Assembly (NCBI GenBank): GCA_963681505.1
Contig: OY811975.1
Span: 10,428,230 to 10,492,229 of the forward strand
Source of the DNA: Eunapius fragilis
Taxonomy: Eukaryota; Porifera; Demospongiae; Spongillida; Spongillidae
DNA length: 64,000 bases
Direction: 5' to 3'
A model generated the notes under the pieces. The model saw only the letters and a list, made by a program, of their open reading frames with translations, was not told the origin of the DNA and made no database searches. The position numbers were made by a program, and so were the translations under genes. Shown one piece after another: positions 53,867-64,000 of the stretch; within the stretch, counting starts at the first letter, position 1, and the number at the start of each line of letters is the position of its first letter.

Positions 53867-54560
53867 TCCCCTCCTCCTCACCTCCCCTGTATTTCCTCTC
53901 CTCTCTCCCCTCTCCTCCCTCCCCTCCTCCTTCCCTCTCCTCCCTTCCTCCCCTCCCTGCCCTCTCCTTCCCCCTCCCCTCTCTCCCCTCTCCTCCCTCC
54001 CCTCTCCTCCTTGCCTCTCCCCCTCCTCCCCTCCCTCTCCTCTCCTCCACTCCCCTCCCTCCCCTCTTCTCCCTCCCATCTCTTCCCTCCCTCTCTCCCT
54101 ACCCTCTACCCTCCCCCGCTTCTCCCTCCCATCCCCCTCCTCCCTGCCTCTCCCCCCTCTCCTCCCTCCACTCTCATCTCCTCCACTCCCCTCCCTCCCC
54201 TTCTCCCTCCCATCTCCTCTCCTCCCTCCCTCTCTCTCCTCTCCTCCGTCCCTCCATCCCTCCCTCTCTTCTCCTCCCTCCCTCCCTCTCCTCTCCTCCC
54301 CTCCCTCTCCTCTCCTCCCTCCCCTCTCTTCCCTCCCCTGTCCTCCCACCTCTCCCTCTCCTCCCTCCTCTCATCCTTCCCTCCCTCTCCTCCCTGCCCT
54401 ACCTCCTCTCTCCCCTCCCCTTTCTCCCTCCTCTCCCCCTCCTCACTCCTCCCTCTCCTCTGCTCCTCCTCTCCTCTGCTCCTCCCTCCTCTCTCCCTCC
54501 CTCCCTCCTCCCCTCTCCTCACTCTCCTTCTTCCTCCCCTCCCTTCTCCCTCCCCTCCTT
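53867..54560 (+). repeat. polypyrimidine tract of about 700 bp
   Basis: Almost uninterrupted C/T (CTCCCTCCCCTCTCCTCC types). It creates long Pro/Ser/Leu ORFs on the plus strand and Gly/Glu/Arg ORFs on the minus strand, all low complexity. Confidence 0.95.
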
Positions 54561-54944
54561 AATAATTCTGTTTACACTTATAACTACACTGTCAAAGTAC
54601 TGCTCATACACGTCACAAGTACAGTCCTATTTTGAATCAGCACCTACATGTAATGGCACTTCCAGTGGGTGCCGTCAGGGGATGTATACTTATGGTAACT
54701 CTGAACATTGATAGAATGCCTTCCTTTTCTTACGTATAGCCACCAGAAGGCTTCCATAGACTCCGCAACGTTTCTGGAGCTGGTCAAAGTGGTGTTACAT
54801 CTAGGCTATGTGACCGAACAAAGCAACAGAAGCCGCATTATGCAAAGCAAAGCCGTTTATTGTGTGATGAAAAAAAAGTATGATTGCATCTGAATAGTGT
54901 TTCTGTACAGTGTAGTTTACGATGCGGCATACCAACCCAGAGCC
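54561..54944 (+). other. possible unrecognised exon near 54740-54890
   Basis: After TTCTTACGTATAG (ending about 54740) the plus strand reads HQKASIDSATFLELVKVVLH then LGYVTEQSNRS, which looks coding-like; no family recognised. Confidence 0.2.
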
Positions 54945-55314
54945 GGCGGAAGGTCTAAATTTCAACCCAGGCAAGAAGAGGAAGCTTTTTAAGTATGTGT
55001 CATGAAACTAGGTTGTTTTTTTAATAGTACGTATAGCTAGCCGTATATTTATTTATTTATTTAAGATTAAAAGATAAACCTTAATTGAGACACTAGGAGT
55101 CAATAAACTGGAAGATAGCTAGCTAACATGGCCATGGCCCTTACATTATTTGGCTCTCTCCAGGACGATGCTGAGCCTACCGTACAGAGCCGATCGCGAC
55201 ACAGCCGAAGACTTGGAACGAGCCGTGCTTATTTAATTTACTTTTTAAGCCCAAAAACCTACCCAGGCAATTGCCTTGGTTGCCTGCTGCGCTCCGCCGG
55301 CCATGCTGAACCGT
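54945..55314. mobile_element. possible MITE
   Basis: Ends CAGAGCCGGCGGAAGG and, inverted, CTCCGCCGGCCATGCTG share GCCGGCGGA. No target duplication of standard length is visible. Confidence 0.35.
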
Positions 55315-56012
55315 CTTGAGAATTTGTCTGTGCTTGGTACGATATCCGTATATAAATTGGCTACGCGTTATTAAGGGTTGCGATATGAAGAGTGCGCATA
55401 TAGTCTCTACTACGACAATACACCAGTTAAATGGGAGGGATCAACTGGTATTTGATGTTAAATGAACAAGATGCAGCTCTCTCAAAAAACACCATATCAA
55501 TGAGGCCATGGCGCATCTAGCCGCAATGGCTTACGGTATTGTCTAATTATGGACCCTTTTGTCCAGCCATATGTATACAGGGCACGATAAAAATAACTAC
55601 AAGTTATTAATTTGTATTACGATGCCCATGGATTACATCAGCTGGTAAGCGCCATTTTTTTTCAGCAGTGAATTCTATTATGGCCAACAGAGGACCTTGT
55701 TCACTTTTAAATTGTTAGGAAGGAACATATTAAGAGAAATAAATTATATTCAGCTGTCATAAAATACTAGAATGTATGAAGAGTAGTAATCCAATGGCGC
55801 AACTAGAAATATCTTTATGTGTCAATAATTATTCTTTGTGGAATATTGTAATGAGGTCAAAAAAATAGCACATTGCATACTTGTCTATGGGAAGCACTAT
55901 TTTGCTTTTTGGAAGCGAAAAGTTCAATATAAAGGGATACATTTTTTACTGATTTGATGAACTGTGATACTGATTGAGATAGATCCGTTGGCGCAAGTGT
56001 TGTATCACCTAG
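55315..56012. other. unassigned AT-rich stretch
   Basis: No gene recognised. Confidence 0.35.
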
Positions 56013-56551
56013 GGTCTGTGTGCCTTTCCGCCATTTCGATTATTCTGTTAATGGCACTCTTGTTTGTCCATTTTATTGCCATTCCTTGATCTTTCGTTTT
56101 ATGACATAATCACATTTTGCCAGATAATCGCCTCAATTTCGATGGCAGCTTGGATTGGGAAGTCGAGAATTCGAACGATTGCATCAAATTGGTTCAATTA
56201 TTGGTTTTGTCAAATTTAAATACTTTTTAAAATCGAAAATTTGATATTTTGGTATGGAACCGAAGTGTGTCCGGAATGGAATCGGGCTTTCTAATAACTA
56301 CGAAGCCACGCCTATATCCCGGTTGTCGTTCTATATTTACGGCGGGTTCCGGGCTATCTAGCGCTCCGCAAGACTACACGCGAGTGAGAACTATAGAGCC
56401 TGAATTATTCTTCATCTAGTTACAGACACGCATGTCTGCGGCACCCACATTTCGTATGGGTGAGCTTGGCCAATGAACTTTACCTTCCCTCGGCCTCATA
56501 TAAACTTAGAGCAGAGACGCGCGCGCGCACGCACACACACACGCGCACACA

Positions 56552-56603
<52 letters not shown>

Positions 56604-59600
56604 GCACGCATACACACACATGCAAGCAGACGCACGCACGTACTCCAACTGGCGTGGATCTTTATGTGTCGTGAATACGATTAACAAACACCGATCGAAC
56701 CGCGGCTTCTATTTAGCAAACGCGCGTATTAGGATAGAGCCAGCGAATACCTATACAACGTAATAACTCTTCATGAATACAGATTTCAGTTGTTAGGTAA
56801 AGCTTAATTTATTACCGTTAGCGCACGACACACAGTAAACAGGCACATCCCTTCTGTAATGATAGCGATACCATTATTTGAGATGTCGAAGTAATTAACG
56901 GTTAGCAGACAGTATATGTGGCCTCTATAAATTTTAGTAAGGATACGCTTAGAAAGCTAAGACAGCAAGATATTAATGCATTATCTTTACCCTCATTCGA
57001 TCGGACATAAAGTATATATATTTCGTATTATGACTTTTATATATTTGTCTAGCTTGTTTTAAGTACATCATTAACAGTAGCAAAGGATATGTCATATGCA
57101 AAAGGTACTATCCACCCCTTGTTGTTATATATCTATAGTGACGTACACAGGTATCATGCACCACTATTATAACAAAAGAGGGTGCATAGTAAATGAAGCA
57201 TGCAGACGACTCGCAAGATATTGCTTTGAATGTGCAGAGTTTGGCGTTTTAATTTCGTGGAAGCGCATGAAAGAAAGAAGGGGACGGCGTGACAAGAACG
57301 GTTTCGCAAACGATCCAGAAAGCAAGAAGTCTTATAATGGCCCGGTGCCTTCAATCTTTCGCAAGTTACTATCTAGGGGTCTGTGGTAGAACAGAATCTA
57401 GTGGTCACTTAAAACAATAAAGGTAGGTAATGTTGCGCTCCCACACACTGCTGCATGCATTTTAAAAATGAGTGGAACAATGTATGAGGTCGAGGCAGCG
57501 AAAATGGACATGTTATTAAAGTTTCCTGGAAGGAGCATCAAGTCCACGGGTGCAATAATAATGTACGCGCAATTAATAATTCAGAACCCGTAACTCCATG
57601 ATGGACAGACTAATTTACAGTGCGTAAAAAGAATTTGTAGAGGATATAGGTGTCTCTTTGAATATGAAATAATTTGAAAGCTTGAAATAATATATGCTAT
57701 AGGTTCCTTTTCGCTGCCTCGACCCCATGTATAAAGTTTAACATAGTAATTACATGAAATCTTGTAATCTATGCCTGTCAGTGATCCTCGTTTGGGGGTG
57801 AGTGTGTATGCATAATTATCCAACTTTCAACCCTTAATATCAGCAACGTTACTACACAGAACCATGTACAAAGCATCTCACACATGACAATGCACATGCA
57901 ACATGCCTTGAAACCTGACCGGCTGTAAGAGGTCATTAACTTAAAAAAAAATAAACAATTGATTGCTTAAAATTTTAACAACCGATTGAAGCGGTTGTTT
58001 AGCTAAAGAAAACCGGTTTAGGCGACTGTTTAATTCTCTCGATCAGTTAACCGGAGCTCAGGCACAACAGGTTTCAAGCCTTGTATGCGACCTACTGCCT
58101 TAGAAAGTATATTGTGATAGTCACATTTATTCTTCTTTCATATAAAATGGCAAAAGAGAACTCAATAGTTCATCTTATTTTTATTATTATTAATAAAACA
58201 TGAAATACATTCATGTAATACACACAACAAGGTCATACAATGGCCCTGGAGTTGGTCAAGTTCAATCTACCATAGATCTGGTTTGTTGTGATAGATTTAG
58301 GCTGTCCTAGTCAATTGGCTAGTCTACCTGCAAGTCTAGAGAGTCTATGCTGAGCTTCAGGTTCCCAGCTCTACCACCAAAGGGATGCAAACCCAACCTA
58401 ACTTTCCACCGGCATTTTGCATCATATATTTAATGCTGCTTCAAAACCGAAAATGAGATAGCTTGTGGCATAATATTATTCTACATGTATGTTATGTGCA
58501 AATTAATCTTAACAACTGATTCGTAATCCCGTACACGTGTTTGCTTCCAAGGTACAGTATTTAGTGTATCTGATCAACCACGTTAACGTTCTATACCTAG
58601 TATTGTATAAGCCTCCAAAAAGTGGTCATTGTCCACACTGTTCGGACATGAAAAATTTGATTTCCCACAGCATGTATAAAATATGCATTCTACTGGGTGT
58701 CTATGGAGAGCTGGGTACCATAACGCATACAAATGAACAATGGGTTAAATCCCTGCATGGCCACTGGTTAGGGTTGTGGTGGTCTAATGGATGGGTTTGA
58801 AATGACAAAAATGAATCCTATGTCACTCCCTTCTCACCCCCCTCTCTAACTCTCTTTCCCCTCTCTCCCCCTCTCTCCCTTTCTCTCTTTCTCCCTCTCT
58901 CCCTCCCTCTCTCCCTCCCTCCTCCATCTCACCCTCCCTCCCTCTCTCTCTCTTTCCACCCTCTCTCTCGTGTCTCTCTCTATCATGACTCAGGTCTATC
59001 CCAGCTTGTTACCTTTTGGCACTGGTTTGATGCCAGTGCTATTCCTTGATAGGAATGCCTATTGTTTTGTAGCCCTTACCACTGAGAAACAACCCATTGG
59101 TAATATATGTGTATAAGGTATAGTACTCACCAATCTGAAATTACTCTCACAAACATCATGTGGCTTGTCTGCATAAAATAAAACTGAAGCTAATACAAAA
59201 TTATCTTGCTTGGCCAGTATATTGGCCAACCATGTATTTGTATAATACATGCATTGCAATAGTGTATCAAGTGTTTTGATAATCTATTCATCCACCAAGA
59301 CCCCTAGCTAGTTACTAGTAACTTACAAAAGATTGAAGGTACCGGGCCTTTCAGTAAGACCTCTTGCTTTCTGGATCGCCGTTCTTGTCACGCAGCCCCT
59401 TCTTTCTTTCATGCGCTTCCACGAAATTTAAATGCCACGCTCTGCACATTCAAAGCAATATCTTGCGAGTCGTCTGCTTTCATTTACTATGCACCCTCTT
59501 TTGTTATGTTTATTATAATAGTGGTGCATGATACCTGTGTACGTCACTATAGATATATAACAACAAGGGGTGCATAGTACCTTTTGCATATAACATATCC

Positions 59601-60659
59601 ATTGCTACCATTAATGATATACTTAAACCAATGCAAGCTAGACAAATAAGTAAAGGTCATAATACGAAATATAATTTATGTCCGATCGAATGAGGGTAAC
59701 GAGTCTTGCTGTCTTAGCTTTCTAAGCGTATGCAGTTTCACTAATGATATATTCGCCGTTGGGATATATATACTAAAATTTATAGAGGCCACATATACTG
59801 TCTGCTAACCGTTAATTTCACGACGTCGACATCTCGGTATCGCTATCATTACATAAGCAGAAGGGATGTGCCTGTTTACTGTGTGTCGTGCGCTAACGGT
59901 AATAAATCAAGCTTTACCTAACAACTGAAATCTGTATTCGTGAAGAGTTATTACGTTGTATAGGTATTCGCTGGCTCTATCCTAATACGCGCGTTTGCTA
60001 AATAGAAGCTGCGGGCCGATCGGAATCTTGTTAATTGTATTCACGACACTTAAAGATCCACGCGCAGTTGGAGTGTGTACGTGCGTGCGTCTGCGTGCAT
60101 GTGTGTGTGTGCGTGTGTATGTGTGTGTGTGTAGGTGTGGGTGTGCATGCGTGCGCGCGCGCGCGTCTGTGCTATAAGCTGTTTATGAGGCCGGAGGAAG
60201 GTCAAGTTCATTGGCCAAGCTCGCCCATACGAAATGTGGGGCCGCCGACATGCTAAAGGAAGAATAATTCAGGCTGTATAGTTTCTCACCCGTATAGTCT
60301 CGCGGTACTAGAACCCACAGTAAATATGCAGCTAGGCTATAGAACGGCAACCGGGATATAGGTGTGGCTTCGTAGTTATTAGAAAGCCCGATTCCATTCC
60401 GGACACACTTCGATTCCATACCAAAATTTCAAATGTTCGATTTAAAAAATATTTATATTTGACAAAACCAATAATTGAACCAATTTGACGCAATCGTTCA
60501 AATTCTCGACTTTCCAATCCAAGCTGCCATCGAAATTGAGGCGAATATCTGGCAAATTGTGATTATGTCATTAAACGAAAGATCGAAAAATGGCAATAAA
60601 ATGGACAAACAAGAGTGCCATTAATAGAGTAATCGAAATGGCGGAAAGGCACACAGACC
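56013..60659. mobile_element. 4.6-kb foldback element with arms of about 1.35 kb
   Basis: Left arm 56013-57400 and right arm 59330-60659 are inverted copies. Outer ends are GGTCTGTGTGCCTTTCCGCC and its inverse. Both arms have a microsatellite at the same depth ((CA)n about 56519-56603; (GT)n about 60080-60175) and the same inner block (AAGGTACTAT / ATAGTACCTT). The spacer 57401-59329 has no recognised gene. Arms differ by numerous substitutions and small indels. No clear target duplication. A 97-codon ORF (57096-57389) in the left arm (ARYCFECAEFGVLISWKRMK) is not preserved cleanly on the right. Confidence 0.8.
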
Positions 60660-61150
60660 TGTGTGGTCCGTGTATATTTCCGCCATTCCTAAATTTCATT
60701 GGTTTCAATTTTTTCAGAAATTGAAAATTTGCTTTTTCTTCCAATATTTCATTGTTTCATGAAATTTAATTCATGCAGGTAAGCAATTCCGCCTGTATTC
60801 TTCTTGATAGATCTCAATATTTGAATTAATGCACTGTATGTTGGTCCGTGTACTTTTAGAGCACTCCGCGTCCCAATCAGTAAAAATATTTGGAATATGA
60901 TTTTCTATCACGAAATTGATGCAAACATCTCATTACTGGACATTTCGGCCATTTGAAGTTAGTCATTCGGAATATACGTCACCGCGCATATAAATATCTA
61001 AACTCCTAAACTTCAAATGGCCGAAACCTCAAACTGGTTTGAATTTTTACTTCCTTGTACGATTCGGACTAAATTCTATCCCCTCATTCCCAGTTGCCTT
61101 ATTTATAATTTTACTTGGTTTTCGCTTTAAAACTCTAAACTTCTAAACTC
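60660..61150. other. unassigned AT-rich stretch
   Basis: No gene recognised. Confidence 0.35.
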
Positions 61151-61407
61151 CCGATACTCAACGGTTCAAATGTTTAGAAATTTAGGTTTTTAGTTGTAAA
61201 CTCCACGGTTCAAATGTTTAGAAATTTAGTCAACGGTTCAAATGTTTAGAAATTTAGGTTTTTAGTTGTAAACTCAACGGTTCAAATGTTTAGAAATTTA
61301 GGTTTTTATAGTTGTAAACTCAACGGTTCAGATGTTTAGAAGTTTAGGTTTTTAGTTGTAAACTCAACGGTTCAGATGTTTAGAAATTTAGGTTTTTTGT
61401 TGTAACT
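61151..61407 (+). repeat. minisatellite of about 44 bp
   Basis: Five to six copies containing AACGGTTCAAATGTTTAGAA and ATTTAGGTTTTTAGTTGTA; one copy has an internal deletion. Confidence 0.9.
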
Positions 61408-61851
61408 CGCTTATATATCCATCGTCCAAGCCTCGGTTAGTGACTTAGAGAGTTTTCATTACTTTTGGTGCAAAAATCAAATTTGGTCGAGTTCAATCCC
61501 CGAAGATGTTAAATCTGTTTATGTATATGGTTATCCATATCCTCGTCTGTCCGGTTCCAGGAACCCACGTCGCTGAAGTTAATTGGGCTGACGCTTTGTG
61601 AGAATAATAAAGAAGTACGCAAGCCTGAGCTAAACGGTTACGTGCCAGGTATACGCGGGCTTCAAAGTTAGCGCCAGTGGCATCTTAGCATTTTGTTGGT
61701 GCAGGCGCACACTGATGGCTGCTATGCACATATGCATCCCTGTGTCAGTTTTTCCAGAAAACGTGTGGGTGGGTGTATCTGTGCATGTGTGTACATGTAC
61801 ATGTACAGGTTTGCATTTGCAAATGCAGCCAGCATTATGGTGTGTAATGGT

Positions 61852-61909
<58 letters not shown>
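61852..61909 (+). repeat. (GT)n microsatellite
   Basis: Near-perfect GT run of about 58 bp. Confidence 0.9.
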
Positions 61910-61910
<1 letters not shown>

Positions 61911-63531
61911 ACTATGTGTGTGCAATGGGTTCATGTATTTGTGGCTGTATTTGATTGGCTTACCTTTTGGACTGTGGCCACACCCTCTTACATATTATGC
62001 TATCAGCTTGCTTTAAAAAAACTCTTCCTTTACCATTAGTACCTCCCTCTCTGGCCCCTCCTCCTCATGAATGAGGACATCAGTAGAAGATAGCTGCAGT
62101 GTTCCATGATGACCACACCCACCCAGCCCTCAAAAATACTGTGGTTTGAGGAAATCTAATCTGGCCATGGTAGGTATAGCACGTTCCAATGCTCTCTAAG
62201 GCAATTTCATTGGCTTACTGACTAAAATTCAAGCAAATGGATGCTTAATGCAGCTCATCCAGAATGGATGGGTTGTTGGTATCTGACACTGTGGAAGCTG
62301 GATAGTCAATTAAGTAGATAAAGGGGTGCTGTAGTAACGTATCTGGTTTTGTCGGATGATCTGCCTTAACTGGACGGGTGTCCTCCACCCTTTATTTTTT
62401 TTAAAGGTTTGCTTTCAAAGTGATCAGTAGTGATGTGTAACAAGCACTTATCCTCTTTTTCAGTTAGAGCCTCAGTCACCTGCTGAGTGCAGAAATTCTC
62501 CTAGAGTGGTCCTCCTCCAGGGATGGCACTGTGCACAGATGGTTTGGTCTGCAACTCCCAGATGGATAAACAACCTTGCTTGTATAGTACCTGCATTAGA
62601 CCTTTAGCAGTAGTCAACTAGCTGCCACACACCCCTGCAATTGTTGCACGTGAAAATCTATTCCATTTGATGTATACTATATCTACCCTCCAGAGGATTG
62701 TTCCAGTTGTAGCCATTACCACTTGTCTTTGACATGCTTTTGGGCTTAGACTACTAACCTAGTTTGTCTATAATCTCATCACTTCTCGTTCCCATGACCA
62801 TAAATATCTAAATATCAAACCTAATTTCCTGCACAGCCATGCCAGAGATTATATTAGGGGATTGGAAGCTGATCGTGCACGTTTCGCTGTACCTATGCAC
62901 AGAATATTCGAGGTAGTTTTAATATTAATCACACCTCTGAATTTATGGATTTTTGGTGAAAGACCATTGGGATTTGGAGTTGTCTCTCTTACAAAGTAAG
63001 CCAAAAAGTTTACTGTAACTTGATCAACAAATAAATGTAGCTCTATGAATATGATTTGACAATGCAATCTTTTTATGTTAGCCAAATTCATATCTGCTAT
63101 TTCTTTTGCTTCACACTTGTGAAAGGATGCTATTTTTTTTTACTTCACACTAGTGAAAGGATGGTATTTTTTCCCTGGGTAACTGCTCGTTACCTGTTAA
63201 AGCTTTAGTTTCTTTTTTGTGCTTTAAATGTCTTGCATTGTGTGTTGATGAAGGTTTTAACTTTTAAGAGTGATCCTTGCCAATGTTTTGCTGCAAGATC
63301 CTGAAAACATGATTTGGTACACAGGACACAGCTTGAAGTTGTGTTGTGTGGTTACTGTAATGCAGCGTGAAACTGACACCAATATTTTAGTACGGTCAAA
63401 ACCCATGCATATGCCAATATACATTTTGGGTCACGTTTATGGTTTGAAATTAATTTTGTTTTCATGCATGGGTGGATCAAACTTTAGGCTAGGAAGAATT
63501 CCACAGTACACAGACCAGCTAAAGTGAAAGC
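61910..63531. other. unassigned stretch
   Basis: No gene recognised. A near-duplicate of about 20 bp (CTTCACACTAGTGAAAGGAT) occurs at 63110-63130 and 63143-63163. Confidence 0.35.
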
Positions 63532-63900
63532 CTATGACTGCTTGAAAGGCTTTCTGCTGCACTTGTGGTGATCAGGGCAGATAGTGCACATGAGATGACA
63601 GTGTGTACAACAGAACTCCTCCGCAGGACCATTGCGTCCATCTATACATTTTAATTCATAAAAATATGCCACTGTTACTTGTAATCTTGGACACAAGCAG
63701 CTACCAAGATCGAGGTTCTGAGGGAGACCACTGGCCCCTCCCACTGGGATGTTCATTTTTTGTTCACAGGTAGGACACTTGAACACTTGTTGGGAACCAC
63801 TTTTCTCTATCACAGAATGTAGTCATACTGACAGAAGGAGTGCAGACATACACGTAGTAGAATTCTTGGATGACTGCGATAACAACGTGGTATACCTATC
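63532..63900 (-). pseudogene. RING/TRIM-like gene fragment with frame break
   Basis: Minus-strand reading from about 63890 gives HPRILLRVCLHSFCQ (RING C-x-H-x-x-C part). After a frame change near 63815 it gives VIEKSGSQQVFKCPTCEQ and GGASGLPQNLDL, the end of a TRIM-type RING (CPTC ... GxxxLPxNxxL). A B-box-like Cys/His cluster follows (CCTHCHLMCTICPDHHKC). TRIM-type proteins are usually E3 ubiquitin ligases. The Cys expected three residues after the FC pair (FCxxC) is not visible, and the frame shift makes a pseudogene likely. An intron between the halves is possible but no clean splice sites were seen. The gene start is beyond 63900. Confidence 0.5.
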
Positions 63901-64000
63901 CTGCCCAGCCCCTCTCCCCACTCATTTACCTGCTATGGAATTCATTTGTCTCCATGGCTAAGCATATGGAATTTCTGCTGAACTATAAAATATCGTGCTC

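Noticed and set aside
53786-54711. Long Pro/Ser/Leu and Gly/Glu/Arg ORFs
   Set aside because: Low-complexity readings of a C/T tract on both strands; no domain or splice context.
57096-57389. 97-codon ORF in the foldback arm as a gene
   Set aside because: Not preserved in the mirrored arm and no domain recognised; it could be a remnant but is unsupported.
61693-62039. Cys/Val-rich ORFs (CVCVCV)
   Set aside because: Translations of a GT microsatellite.

Overview
This is eukaryotic nuclear DNA from an animal, most likely an early-branching aquatic invertebrate such as a sponge or cnidarian. The evidence is spliced genes (GT..AG introns), a Kelch-Roc-COR gene pair, p53-family DNA-binding-domain exons, Ty3/gypsy retroelements of several lineages, DUF6589 and RecQ-like helicase relics, an OTU domain next to an integrase C-terminus, and dense MITEs and minisatellites. 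The species cannot be fixed from the sequence. No CRISPR array, bacterial operon, rRNA or convincing tRNA was seen.

Layout. 1-2492 (minus) holds the 5' two-thirds of a spliced Kelch-Roc(-COR) gene (copy A). A second copy (B, 41889-45920, minus) includes the COR-like region and carries an in-frame stop. The duplicated unit also includes about 200 bp upstream of the start. The 39 kb between the copies is mostly a mobile-element graveyard. 3085-9530 is an old integrase relic split by a young, nearly intact LTR element (4217-9073). That element has the unusual order gag-PR-IN-RT-RNaseH and a SCAN-like capsid, the hallmarks of Gmr1-like Ty3/gypsy elements. 9805-18912 is a decayed gypsy element holding a nested element with identical 92-bp LTRs (10764-15240), a hAT-like MITE with 8-bp target duplication, another MITE, and an inverted RT block.

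20-30 kb is mainly foldback and terminal-inverted-repeat elements. One TA-flanked MITE has its empty site in a neighbouring repeat copy. Another is a near-perfect 66-bp palindrome with a 10-bp duplication. 30-32 kb has converging relics of a DUF6589 gene and a RecQ-like helicase. 36.46-37.15 kb (plus) contains exons of a p53-family DNA-binding domain with one apparent frameshift; its 3' end lies next to the LTR of a dead gypsy element on the minus strand (37316-40137). 40.4-41.7 kb is an integrase GPY/F module followed by an OTU protease-like domain.

46.2-49.5 kb is a piggyBac-like element (TTAA, CCCTCGA ends) nested in a small palindromic MITE. It is filled by a 2.1-kb array of a 24-bp repeat that leaves several frames open without being a credible gene. 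The rest (49.5-64 kb) is repeat-rich: minisatellites, a 700-bp polypyrimidine tract, a 4.6-kb foldback structure with arms of about 1.35 kb, and at the right edge a broken RING/TRIM-like gene on the minus strand.

Working units: the Roc-COR genes are probable cellular signalling genes (GTP-binding, protein-interaction propellers). The LTR elements are self-contained copy-out units. Most other protein-like segments are relics.
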